From: Ruegeria sp. THAF33
GTDB lineage: Bacteria; Pseudomonadota; Alphaproteobacteria; Rhodobacterales; Rhodobacteraceae
Assembly (NCBI RefSeq): GCF_009363615.1
Contig: NZ_CP045384.1
Span: 2,664,501-2,728,500, forward strand
DNA: 64,000 nucleotides
Direction of reading: 5' to 3'
Shown here piece by piece: positions 53,980 to 62,745 of the stretch (the stretch's first letter is position 1; every line of letters begins with the position of its first letter). The notes under the pieces are model-generated. The model did no database searches. It saw nothing but the letters and a program-made list of their open reading frames with translations, and was not told where the DNA came from. The translations under genes were made by a program, and so were the position numbers.

Positions 53980-54738
53980 TTAGATCGACCCGCCTTCGAC
54001 CATGAAATTCCCCGCGCTGCACATGGCCGCGTCATCCGAGGCCAGAAACAGCACCATCCGCGCCACATAGACCGGGTCGATCGGGTCGGGCAGGCATTGG
54101 CGGTCGATCTGTTTGGCCAGCGCCTCGGGCGTGACCCACAGGTCTTTCTGGCGCTGGGTCATGATCCAGCCGGGCACGACCGTGTTGACCCGGATCCGGT
54201 GATCGCCCAGCTCGCGCGCCATGGTGCGGGTCAGGCCATGCACCGCCGATTTCGCTGTGGCATAGGCGGGAAAGCCCGCACCGGCCTCCCACCACGAATT
54301 CGACCCGATATTGATGATCGAACCTGCACCCTTGGCGATCATTCCTGGTGCCACCGACTGAATGGCAAAGAACATGTGGCGGATATTGGTCGCCATGCGC
54401 TCATCCCAATAGTCTGGCGTTACCTCGCGCCAGTCGTGCCGGTCATCCCGGGCCGCGTTGTTTACCAGCACATCCGCGTCGCCCAGCTCTTCCACCAGTT
54501 GCCCTATTGCGGCGTTCATCTCGTCAATGTTGCGCAGATCGCATTGGGCGAATGTATGCTCTCCGTCCAGTTCGGAAAGCAAAGCAAGCCCGGCATCGGC
54601 GTTGAGGTCCAAAAAACCAACCTTTGCCCCCTGTTCGGCAAAGGCCCGAACGGTTTCCGCGCCAATTCCGCCGGCGCCTCCGGTGATGAAAACCGTCTTA
54701 CCTGCAAGGCTTGGGTAATTGGCGAAAGTATGGCTCAT
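53980..54738 (-). CDS. Short-chain dehydrogenase/reductase in the inositol operon
   Basis: A 252-residue classical SDR with VFITGGAGGIGAETVRAFAE, DVLVNNAA, catalytic Ser in NIGSNSWW and YATAK. Ends in the usual FMVEGGSI. NAD(H)-dependent polyol or sugar-acid oxidation is likely. Start overlaps the iolB stop by 4 bases. Confidence 0.92.
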   Translation of the reverse strand: MSHTFANYPSLAGKTVFITGGAGGIGAETVRAFAEQGAKVGFLDLNADAGLALLSELDGEHTFAQCDLRNIDEMNAAIGQLVEELGDADVLVNNAARDDRHDWREVTPDYWDERMATNIRHMFFAIQSVAPGMIAKGAGSIINIGSNSWWEAGAGFPAYATAKSAVHGLTRTMARELGDHRIRVNTVVPGWIMTQRQKDLWVTPEALAKQIDRQCLPDPIDPVYVARMVLFLASDDAAMCSAGNFMVEGGSI

Positions 54739-55541
54739 CCGTCACGCTCCATGATCCACGCGACCTCGGGGGCCGCAACAAAGCGCCATTTCCGCAGAGG
54801 TCCGGCCATGACGTTCAGATAGTACATCTCGAACCCATAGGGTGCACCGCAAGGGTGATGGCCGCGCGGGACGATCACAACGTCGCCATCTGATACCGCC
54901 ATCGTCTCATCCAACTGGCCGTCATCGGTGTAAACCCGCTGGATCCCAAATCCGTTCGACGGGTTCAGGCGGTGGTAGTAGGTCTCTTCCAGATAGGTGA
55001 TGCGGGGATAGTCATCCTCGTCGTGGCGGTGGCTGGGATAGGAGGACCAGTGGCCGTTCGGCGTGAACACCTCGGTCACCAGCAGGCTGTCTGCGTAGTC
55101 CTCATTCTCCATGGCGATATTGTTGATATATCGCGTATTTACCCCTTTGCCGCGTTCGGTCAGGGTTATGCCATCAGGTCCAATCCGACGCGCCGTATGA
55201 CCGCCCTTACCCGGCGCCGAACAGATGGCCACAACGCAGTCGGTTTCCGCCACGGCCTCCCACTCGGTTCCGTTGGGCAGATACAGGCAATGCGGCGGTG
55301 TTTTTTCGAATACACTCATCCGGTCGCCCAAAATGCCCCAATCCTGTCCGGCCCCGGTGATCCGCGCCTTGCCTTCAACCATCACAACGATGACTTCGCG
55401 ATCCGCGGTCACTTCGTTTGCGCGATCCCCGGCCTTTAGATGATAAAGCCCAAAGCCCACATGATTCCATCCAGCGCTTGACGGAGTGATGTCATGTACC
55501 TTGCCGTGGGTTCCGATCGGTTTCTTCAGCAGGTCTGCCAT
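54735..55541 (-). CDS. iolB: 5-deoxy-glucuronate isomerase
   Basis: IolB converts 5-deoxy-D-glucuronate to 2-deoxy-5-keto-gluconate. This 268-residue bicupin is the canonical form: HLKAGDRANEVTADREVIVV in the first cupin and HWSSYPSHRHDEDDYPRIT, YLEETYYHRLNP and IVPRGHHPCGAPYGFEMYYL in the second, with His/Glu metal ligands. It lies 48 bp after the PhyH-type gene, within the operon. Confidence 0.93.
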   Translation of the reverse strand: MADLLKKPIGTHGKVHDITPSSAGWNHVGFGLYHLKAGDRANEVTADREVIVVMVEGKARITGAGQDWGILGDRMSVFEKTPPHCLYLPNGTEWEAVAETDCVVAICSAPGKGGHTARRIGPDGITLTERGKGVNTRYINNIAMENEDYADSLLVTEVFTPNGHWSSYPSHRHDEDDYPRITYLEETYYHRLNPSNGFGIQRVYTDDGQLDETMAVSDGDVVIVPRGHHPCGAPYGFEMYYLNVMAGPLRKWRFVAAPEVAWIMERDG

Positions 55542-55589
55542 TCTTGTTCTCCTTCTTGGGCGGCCCCCGAGTGCCCGCCTGTGTTGAAT

Positions 55590-56771
55590 TCAGGCAGCTT
55601 GCCTTTGGTTCCGGGCCGATAGGGACTGGGCCAGCTGCGCCTCGGTCCATCCTTCCGCAACCGCGCGACGCAGAATATCCGCCTGGCTTTCCGGCGCATT
55701 GCCCCCGACCGGGGGGTCCGTGTCCAGATTGGTCGGGAAGGGATAGCACTCTGCCGTGGCCGCTATGACCGCGTCCAGTTCTGCTACCGTCAGATCGCCC
55801 CATTGTTTCAGAGCAATCAAAGATGGGAATACCGCCTCGGACATCGCCCACCGATCCACCGACTCCATCGCGCGCCCGAAGGCGGATGAGATTTGCAGCA
55901 GGTTTGCCATGCGATTGATGTCGGCGCTGCTGTTCGCGCCCGCCGCATGGAACAGCGCCGGATTGAAGAACACCGCGTCCCCCTTTTCCAATGGCAACTG
56001 GATACAGCTGTCTTCGAAATGCGCCCGGTGTGCTTCATCGTGGAACGCCAGATAGCCCGGCGGGTAGAGCTGCGAGAACGGCAACAACTTGGTCGGCCCG
56101 CTTTCCACCGGCATGTCAAAATGCGCAACCGCCCCTTGCAGGGTCAGCGAGGCCGTCACCAGATGAGCCTGTGCGGGATACCTGGCCGCGCTTTCGGCGC
56201 TTTGAAACCCAAGGTGATAATCCCGATGCGCCTGTTGCGCCTTGCCACCGGGGCGCACCTGATTGATCTGAGCAGTCACCTGATAGTTCGGGCCAAGCCA
56301 CGCTTCACATGCCGCCGCTATCGCCGTGTTCCCGAAATAGAGCGCAAAGCCCTCGGGGTCGCGCAGGCATTGCTTTTGCAGCGCGTTCCACACCCGGTCA
56401 TTCGCGCCCGAGGCGGCAAAGTGATCGCCTTCACCGGCGCCACCCTGGCGTTCTTCTTCGATGATTTCACGAAACACATCCGTCGCCCGATCAATGATCG
56501 ACGTGTCGGGATACGCCCCTTTCAGGGCGATCACACCGGCGGATTTGCCCAGCACCCGGCCCCATTCTGCCAGCAAGGCCCTGCGCGTATCAGGCCGTTC
56601 CAAACCGGGGCTCAGTGCCTGCATATCATAGACGGGCACGTTCTTTTCGACCGAGGCGGCAAAAGGCACCGTCTCGGCGGAAAGAGTCTGAGAGGTCAAC
56701 ACCTTGAATTCATCCAGATCACAGGATTCCTGGTCGAAATAGCCGACGAAACCGAGTTCTTGATTCACCAT
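55590..56771 (-). CDS. Phytanoyl-CoA dioxygenase (PhyH) family protein
   Basis: A 393-residue Fe(II)/2-oxoglutarate-dependent dioxygenase-type protein. The iron facial triad is visible as His182-x-Asp184 (QQAHRDYHLGFQ) and His275 (FFNPALFHAAGANSS). The double-stranded beta-helix segments GAVAHFDMPVESGPTKLLPF and LEKGDAVFFN are typical. It lies between iolE and iolB on the same strand, so it is cotranscribed with inositol genes. Substrate unknown; oxidative demethylation or hydroxylation of an inositol derivative is a hypothesis. Confidence 0.88.
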   Translation of the reverse strand: MVNQELGFVGYFDQESCDLDEFKVLTSQTLSAETVPFAASVEKNVPVYDMQALSPGLERPDTRRALLAEWGRVLGKSAGVIALKGAYPDTSIIDRATDVFREIIEEERQGGAGEGDHFAASGANDRVWNALQKQCLRDPEGFALYFGNTAIAAACEAWLGPNYQVTAQINQVRPGGKAQQAHRDYHLGFQSAESAARYPAQAHLVTASLTLQGAVAHFDMPVESGPTKLLPFSQLYPPGYLAFHDEAHRAHFEDSCIQLPLEKGDAVFFNPALFHAAGANSSADINRMANLLQISSAFGRAMESVDRWAMSEAVFPSLIALKQWGDLTVAELDAVIAATAECYPFPTNLDTDPPVGGNAPESQADILRRAVAEGWTEAQLAQSLSARNQRQAA

Positions 56772-56820
56772 GATCTTTCTCCTCTTTCATGGCTTCGGTG
56801 TTGCCCCGAAGGGCGGGTTG

Positions 56821-57720
56821 TTACGCTTTGATCTCCAATCCTGCCTGACCGCAGACTTCGACAATGTGGTCATAGCCCATTTTCGAGTACTCATAGGGCG
56901 GCGCCTTGGCCGGGTCCTGCTCTGCCTCGACCACGATCCAGCCGTTGTAATCCATTGCTTTCAGTGCATTGGCCACGGCCTGAAAGTCTATGCAACCGTC
57001 ACCCGGCACAGTGAACGCGCCCGCGATCACCGCATCCAGAAAACTGCGATTGTTCTCACGCGTGTCCTGTACGATTTCGGGGCGGATATCCTTGAAATGC
57101 ACGTGATGCACCCGGTCGCCCCAACGGTTCAGCGTGGCCATCACATCGCCGCCACCAAACAGCAGATGGCCCGTATCGAAACACAGGCTCAATTCGGGGC
57201 CTGACCCCTCCATCAGCCAGTTCACCTCATCTTCACTTTCGATGATCGTGCCCATGTGATGGTGATAGGCCATGGGCATGCCCTGATCTGCCATCCACTT
57301 GGCAAGTTCGGTCAGCCTGCCCGCATAGGCCAGAACCTCGTCCCGCGACAATTTGGGGCGATCATTGACAGGCGTTCCGATCTGTCCCTGGACGGTATTG
57401 GAACATTCGGCATAGACGATGCACGGGCTGTTCAGCGCAACGAATTGTTCGACCTGTTCACGCACCACGGCGATCTCGGCGTGCAGGTCGTTGACCAGCG
57501 TGCTGCCCGAGCACCACCCCCCGCACAGCGCGATGTCATTTGCGTCCAGATAGGCCCGCAACCCTTCGGTGTCGGCGGGCATCCTCTGGCCTCGTTCGAC
57601 ACCTGTATAACCGATCTCGCGCGCTTCTTTCAGCGCCTGCTCCATCGTGTAAGCTGCGGTCAGGTCCGGCAGGTCGTCATTCTGCCAGGCAATCGGAGAG
57701 ATGCCGATCTTCACGCTCAT
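56821..57720 (-). CDS. iolE: 2-keto-myo-inositol dehydratase
   Basis: IolE removes water from 2-keto-myo-inositol. The 299-residue TIM barrel has IGISPIAWQNDDLPDLTAA, the metal residues in MAYHHHMGTIIESEDEVN, LCFDTGHLLFGGGD, VHHVHFKDIR and GWIVVEAEQDPAKAPP. All match the family. Start overlaps iolD by 4 bases. Confidence 0.96.
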   Translation of the reverse strand: MSVKIGISPIAWQNDDLPDLTAAYTMEQALKEAREIGYTGVERGQRMPADTEGLRAYLDANDIALCGGWCSGSTLVNDLHAEIAVVREQVEQFVALNSPCIVYAECSNTVQGQIGTPVNDRPKLSRDEVLAYAGRLTELAKWMADQGMPMAYHHHMGTIIESEDEVNWLMEGSGPELSLCFDTGHLLFGGGDVMATLNRWGDRVHHVHFKDIRPEIVQDTRENNRSFLDAVIAGAFTVPGDGCIDFQAVANALKAMDYNGWIVVEAEQDPAKAPPYEYSKMGYDHIVEVCGQAGLEIKA

Positions 57721-59549
57721 TTCGTGTTTCTTTCCTTGATGGCGGCTTCATAGGCCGCGCGTTTTTCATTCACTTCGGGGCGGGTGCTGACCTCGGGCAC
57801 CGCCACTTCCCACCAGGTTCCGCCATATTCGGTCGATGGATAGGGATCGGTGTCGATCACCACGACATAGGGGCCTTTGACCTCATCGCGTTTGGCCAGC
57901 GCGTCTTCGAGCTCGGCAATCGAACTGACCTTGACCGAAGTCGCCCCCATCGCTGCCGCATGGGCGGCAAAATCGATGGCTGATTTTGTCTCGTGCACAG
58001 TGTGGTCGAGAAGGTTGTTGAACTCGGCCCCGCCTGTCCCCATTTGCAGACGGTTGATGCACCCAAACCCGCGGTTGTCCGTGACGACAACGGTGAACGA
58101 AATCCCCATCATCGCCGCCGTCGCCATTTCCGAGTTGGCCATCATATAAGTGCCATCACCGGTAAAGCAGATCACGTCGCGGTCGGGCTGGGCCATCTTG
58201 ATGCCCATGGCACCAGCGATCTCGTACCCCATGCAGCTGAAACCATATTCCATGTGATAGGCACCGGGGCGTGGTGCCTTCCAAAGCTTGTGCAGCTCAC
58301 CCGGCATCGTGCCGGCAGCGCACATCGCAACAGTGTTTTCCTTGGCGGCCCGCTGCACGGCGCCGATCACCTGCATATCCGTTGGCAGCGCATTGCTGTC
58401 CGTCGGGGCATCCGTCAGCGCATCAACTTTGCCAAACCAATCAGATTTCAATGCCGCAGGCAGATCCGGCGCGCGATGGCCGCCCAGCGCTTCTCTGAGC
58501 TCATCCAGACCAACCCGAGCGTCGGCCTGCAACGGCATCGCTCCGTGCTTTTCGGCGTCATAGGCGGCAGTGTTCAAGCTGATCAACTCGCGCTCGGGGT
58601 TCGCGAACAAACCCCATGACCCGGTGGTGAAGTCCTGAAACCGGGTGCCGACGCCCAGCACAAGATCCGCCTTTGCGCAGATGTCATTGGCGGGTTCGCC
58701 CCCGGTCACACCAACGGGACCAAGGTTGAGCGGGTGATCCCAGGGCAATGCGGACTTGCCGGCCTGTGTCTCGGCCACGGGGACATTGTGTGCCTCGGCA
58801 AAACGCTGCAACGTGGCGGTTGCGTCCGAATAATGCACACCTCCGCCAGCAACGATAACGGGGCGCTTGGCGGCCTTGATCGCAGCAACGGCGCGCGCCA
58901 GTTCCCCCTCATCCGGGCGAATGCGGCGCTGATACCAGACGCGCGGCTCAAAGAAGCTTTCGGGATAGTCGTATGCTTCGGCCTGCACATCCTGACAAAA
59001 GGCCAGCGTCGCCGGGCCGCAATCCGCCGGGTCCGTCATCGTGCGGAAGGCGCGCGGCAGAGCCGTCAGCAGATGTTCCGGGCGGGTGATGCGGTCGAAA
59101 TACCGGCTGACCGGTCTGAAACAATCATTCGCACTGATGGTTCCATCCGAGAACACTTCGGGTTGCTGCAAAACCGGATCGGGGCCACGCGTCGCAAATA
59201 CATCGCCAGGCAGCAACAAAACAGGCAGACGGTTTACATGGGCCAGAGCAGCGGCCGTGACCATATTGGTGGCCCCCGGTCCGATCGACGATGTCACCGC
59301 CATGGCGCGCCGCCGGCCCAACTGCTTGGCATAAGCAATCGCGCTGTGTGCCATGGTCTGTTCGTTGTGACCGCGATAGGTGGGAAGACTGTCTTTCGCC
59401 CCATGCAGCGCCTCGCCCAGACCTGCCACGTTGCCATGGCCGAAGATCGCCCACACACCTGCGATGAACGGCTCTCCAGCCTCGTTCATCTGCGCCCCGA
59501 GATAGCGCACCAGAGCCTGCGCCGCGGTCAATCGGACTGTTTTGCTCAT
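57717..59549 (-). CDS. iolD: 3D-(3,5/4)-trihydroxycyclohexane-1,2-dione hydrolase
   Basis: A thiamine-diphosphate enzyme of 610 residues that opens the ring of the dione. The N-terminal domain has RYLGAQMNEAGEPFIAGVWA and FGHGNVAGLGEAL; the C-terminal ThDP motif is VICFTGDGTYMMANSEMATA with the later NRGFGCINRLQ. Two consecutive ATGs (59552 and 59549) occur; AAGGGA is at better spacing for the second. The 3' end overlaps iolE. Confidence 0.96.
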   Translation of the reverse strand: MSKTVRLTAAQALVRYLGAQMNEAGEPFIAGVWAIFGHGNVAGLGEALHGAKDSLPTYRGHNEQTMAHSAIAYAKQLGRRRAMAVTSSIGPGATNMVTAAALAHVNRLPVLLLPGDVFATRGPDPVLQQPEVFSDGTISANDCFRPVSRYFDRITRPEHLLTALPRAFRTMTDPADCGPATLAFCQDVQAEAYDYPESFFEPRVWYQRRIRPDEGELARAVAAIKAAKRPVIVAGGGVHYSDATATLQRFAEAHNVPVAETQAGKSALPWDHPLNLGPVGVTGGEPANDICAKADLVLGVGTRFQDFTTGSWGLFANPERELISLNTAAYDAEKHGAMPLQADARVGLDELREALGGHRAPDLPAALKSDWFGKVDALTDAPTDSNALPTDMQVIGAVQRAAKENTVAMCAAGTMPGELHKLWKAPRPGAYHMEYGFSCMGYEIAGAMGIKMAQPDRDVICFTGDGTYMMANSEMATAAMMGISFTVVVTDNRGFGCINRLQMGTGGAEFNNLLDHTVHETKSAIDFAAHAAAMGATSVKVSSIAELEDALAKRDEVKGPYVVVIDTDPYPSTEYGGTWWEVAVPEVSTRPEVNEKRAAYEAAIKERNTK

Positions 59550-59667
59550 CATGATCCCTTTCAACTCGGAGCCGCCATCGGCGGTCCGCGGGTTTTCTCA
59601 TTTTCGAAGGTGTCAGGCCTTTTTCCAGAGCCTGAAATCAGAGTGGCGTCAGGTGCCACCGCCCGAT

Positions 59668-59689
59668 GGATGCCCCCGTGAGGGCATCC
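59668..59689 (-). terminator. Hairpin between the ABC ATPase gene and iolD
   Basis: Perfect 8-bp arms GGATGCCC and GGGCATCC with a 6-base loop, 12 bases after the ATPase stop, without a following T-run. In a 150-base gap within the same transcript direction it may partly end the transporter mRNA or protect its 3' end. Confidence 0.5.
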
Positions 59690-59701
59690 GAGTGTTTTGC
59701 T

Positions 59702-60523
59702 TTAGACAGTACCGCCCAGCGATCCCTCAAGCTCGGCCATTTCCTGACCGCCGGCCATAAGGTCCTGCAACTCTTCGGGTGTGATTTCACCGCGTTTGGC
59801 CGTGCCCAGAGTTTTGCCGCGGTTCAGTACGGTAAAACGATCACCCACCGCCAGCGCATGGCGCACGTTGTGGCTGATGAAAACCACGCCGACACCCTGG
59901 CTGCGCACCCGGTCGATCGTAGCAAGAACATTCGACGTCTGACGCACACCAAGCGCCGAGGTCGGTTCGTCGAGGATCAGGATCTTGGCGCCGAAATACA
60001 CCGCCCGCGCGATGGCCACCGTCTGACGTTCGCCGCCGGACAATGTCCCAACCGCCTGATCCGGTGCGCGCAGATTGATGCCCATCTTGCGCATCTCTTC
60101 CATGCAGACTTCGTTTGCATGATCCACATCGAACCGCTTGAGCAACCCTTTGCCCTTGGTGGGTTCGCGCCCCATGAAGAAATTGCGCGTCACGCTCATC
60201 AGCGGGATCATCGCAAGATCCTGAAACACGGTCGCGATGCCCGCTTCCATCGCGTCACGCGGCGTGTCGAAATGCAACGGCTGACCTTCGAACAAAATCT
60301 CGCCCTTGGTGGGTTTGTGCACCCCGGACATGGTCTTGATGAAGGTGGACTTACCCGCGCCGTTGTCGCCCAGCAGGCAATGGCATTCCCCGGGCTTGAC
60401 GTCAAAGCTGACGCCAGCAAGCGCGATGATATTGCCAAAGTGCTTTTCGATGTCTTTCATCTGAACGATGGGCGCCTGATCATCGACGGCATCTCCATGG
60501 TGGAACTTGGTGTCTTCGGTCAT
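59702..60523 (-). CDS. Sugar/inositol ABC transporter ATP-binding protein
   Basis: A 273-residue single-domain ATPase like FrcA rather than the double-domain RbsA. Walker A is [11 protein letters not shown], signature [14 protein letters not shown], Walker B ILILDEPT and switch His in VVFISHN. It starts one base after the permease stop. In context it powers inositol uptake. Confidence 0.94.
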   Translation of the reverse strand: MTEDTKFHHGDAVDDQAPIVQMKDIEKHFGNIIALAGVSFDVKPGECHCLLGDNGAGKSTFIKTMSGVHKPTKGEILFEGQPLHFDTPRDAMEAGIATVFQDLAMIPLMSVTRNFFMGREPTKGKGLLKRFDVDHANEVCMEEMRKMGINLRAPDQAVGTLSGGERQTVAIARAVYFGAKILILDEPTSALGVRQTSNVLATIDRVRSQGVGVVFISHNVRHALAVGDRFTVLNRGKTLGTAKRGEITPEELQDLMAGGQEMAELEGSLGGTV

Positions 60524-60524
60524 A

Positions 60525-61631
60525 TCAGCGCTCCCCGGTTACGCGCTTGCGGATCGCGTTGTTGAACAGAACGGCAATCAACAGCATGGCACCCAGGAAG
60601 ACCTGGAACCAATCCTGATCAAAGTCGGTATAGGTCAGTCCGATGACGACCATTCCAAAGATGATCGAGCCGAAGAAAGCCCCGATGGCCGAGCCGTATC
60701 CGCCGGTCAGCAGGCAGCCGCCGATCACCGCGGCGATGATCGCCTCGAATTCTTTCTGGAACCCCCTCCGCGCATCGGTCGAGCCTGCGTCCATGACGGT
60801 GATGATCGCCACAAGGGCGGCACAGCACGCCGTCAGCATGAACAGTGAAACCTTGACGCGGTTCACCGGTACACCCGAATTGGATGCAGCCGTGCTGTCA
60901 CCACCCGAGGCGAAAATCCAGTTCCCCACCGGGGTACGCAGCAGCACGTAGGTCGCCGCCAGTGTAATGACGATGAACCACAGGATTTCGACCGGAATAC
61001 CGGGGACCTTGGGCGCACCGCTTTTGAATGTATCGATCATGCCGTTGGCGGCCAGCCATGCGAACAGGCTGCCGAATGCTTCGCCCGAAAAGAAGGGCGC
61101 CAGCCAGTCGTTTTCGACCGCGTCGCGCACGCCGCGCAGCTGGGTCGAACCGCCTGTCGCCATTTTCAGACCCACCAGTGACAGGCCACGAAGGATGAAC
61201 AGAAACGCCAGCGTTACAATGAACGAAGGCAGGCCAGAACGGATCACGATATTGCCGTTAATCGCACCGACACAGGCCGCAAATACGAATGTCATTGGGA
61301 TGGCAAAGATCAGCGGTAATTGCCAGGTCACGACGCAGACGCCGAAAAACAGCCCCGAGAACGCAACCATCGATCCGATCGACAGGTCGAACTCTCCACC
61401 AATCATCAGCAGTGCCGCACCGATCGCCAGGATACCCAACTGTGCCGCAGGAGTCATGAAGTTCATGACACCGGCAAGAGTGAACATCGATTCATCTGCG
61501 GTGATCGCAAAGAACACGAATACCAGAACCGCACCTGCAATGGCGCCCAGCTCGGGTCTTTTCATCAGTTTGGTCAGGAATGGTTCTTTCTTGACCCTTT
61601 CGTCCGACAGGACGGGCGCTGATTCACTCAT
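60525..61631 (-). CDS. Sugar/inositol ABC transporter permease (RbsC/FrcC type)
   Basis: A 368-residue inner-membrane protein with about ten spans, belonging to BPD_transp_2. Typical parts are [40 protein letters not shown] and the late cytoplasmic-loop sequence [21 protein letters not shown] periplasmic insertion near 170-220 is longer than in RbsC. Middle gene of the transporter set. Confidence 0.94.
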   Translation of the reverse strand: MSESAPVLSDERVKKEPFLTKLMKRPELGAIAGAVLVFVFFAITADESMFTLAGVMNFMTPAAQLGILAIGAALLMIGGEFDLSIGSMVAFSGLFFGVCVVTWQLPLIFAIPMTFVFAACVGAINGNIVIRSGLPSFIVTLAFLFILRGLSLVGLKMATGGSTQLRGVRDAVENDWLAPFFSGEAFGSLFAWLAANGMIDTFKSGAPKVPGIPVEILWFIVITLAATYVLLRTPVGNWIFASGGDSTAASNSGVPVNRVKVSLFMLTACCAALVAIITVMDAGSTDARRGFQKEFEAIIAAVIGGCLLTGGYGSAIGAFFGSIIFGMVVIGLTYTDFDQDWFQVFLGAMLLIAVLFNNAIRKRVTGER

Positions 61632-61655
61632 GGTTTCCTCCCAATTCGGTGAGAC

Positions 61656-61671
61656 CGGCGCGTTGGCGCCG
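61656..61671 (-). terminator. Small hairpin between binding protein and permease genes
   Basis: Arms CGGCGC and GCGCCG with a 4-base loop lie in the 69-bp gap after the binding-protein gene. Likely an mRNA processing or stabilising hairpin that favours the binding protein; no T-run. Confidence 0.4.
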
Positions 61672-61700
61672 ATCCTGTTGTTTGTCGAGCCGCGCCGAAA

Positions 61701-62621
61701 TCAGCGGATACCTTGCGCGGACAGTTCGATGACCTGTGCGGCCTTGTCCTGAGTGATCAGGTTCGGACCCGAAGGCACGTCGCCACCCGGCATCAGGCCG
61801 TATTTGGCGTGCAGACCCATGAAGTTCACCGACAGGTAGCCCTGAAGGTACTGCTGCTGGTCGATGGCAAAGGCCGCGTCACCATCCACGATTGACTGGA
61901 GGAAGTTGGCCGAAAGGTCGAACGAGGCAACATTCAAATCCCGCCCCGAGGCTTTGGCCGCGGCGACCGAAGGCTCGCCGGCCGAGCTTGCGCCCAGAGC
62001 CATAACGGTATCAACGCTTTCGTCAGCGGCCAACGCGGCGGCAACTTTGGACTCGATCTCGGACGGATCGTTCGAGGTCGGCAGAACGGTTACTTTACCG
62101 CCGAACCCTTCGGTGAAGCCTTCGCAGCGCAGGTCAAGTGACACGTTGCCGACCTCGTGGTTAACACAGATCGCATTCGTTCCACCCATCGAGGCCAGCT
62201 CTTCACCAGCCGCCTTGCCCGCATCATATTCGTCCTGACCCACATGCAGCAAAGCACCCAGTTCCTTGGCCACTTCCGCACCCGAGTTGATCGAGATCAC
62301 CGGGATACCGGCGGCAACCGCACGTTCGATCGAGGGGCCAAGCGCATCGGCATCCGGGATCGAGACGATCAGCCCGTCAGGCTCCTGGTTCACGGCTGCG
62401 TCGATCAGCTGCGACATGGCAACCATGTCAAAGGTCTCAGGTGCACGATATTCCACGTTGACACCGACATCTTTTCCGGCCTGCTCAACGCCGTTCTTCA
62501 CGACGTTCCAGAATGCGTCATTGGCCTGGCCATGCGACACGACCACGATTTCCTGCGCAAATGCAGGTGTGGCCAAGGCCAGTGCCCCCGCAGCAAGCGC
62601 GCCTTTAACGAATTTCTTCAT
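61701..62621 (-). CDS. Sugar/inositol ABC transporter substrate-binding protein
   Basis: A 306-residue periplasmic protein (Peripla_BP_4) with signal peptide (KGALAAGALALATPAFAQ). Segments: EIVVVSHGQANDAFWNVVKN, IDAAVNQEPDGLIVSIPDAD, PVISINSGAEVAKELGALLH and FAIDQQQYLQGYLSVNFM, close to IbpA/ribose-type binding proteins. It is the first transporter gene, preceded by GGGAGG and by the near-perfect operator at 62751. Confidence 0.94.
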   Translation of the reverse strand: MKKFVKGALAAGALALATPAFAQEIVVVSHGQANDAFWNVVKNGVEQAGKDVGVNVEYRAPETFDMVAMSQLIDAAVNQEPDGLIVSIPDADALGPSIERAVAAGIPVISINSGAEVAKELGALLHVGQDEYDAGKAAGEELASMGGTNAICVNHEVGNVSLDLRCEGFTEGFGGKVTVLPTSNDPSEIESKVAAALAADESVDTVMALGASSAGEPSVAAAKASGRDLNVASFDLSANFLQSIVDGDAAFAIDQQQYLQGYLSVNFMGLHAKYGLMPGGDVPSGPNLITQDKAAQVIELSAQGIR

Positions 62622-62745
62622 TTCAGTTTCCTCCCAATGGTTCAGTCTGATCTTCTGTCGGGGTACCAGCCCCGATCATCCGGCTGTGCCGAATCTCAGT
62701 GGCTGCGGCGCTGGGCCGAGCTGATGTTAGTTTGAAGAATTTCGA

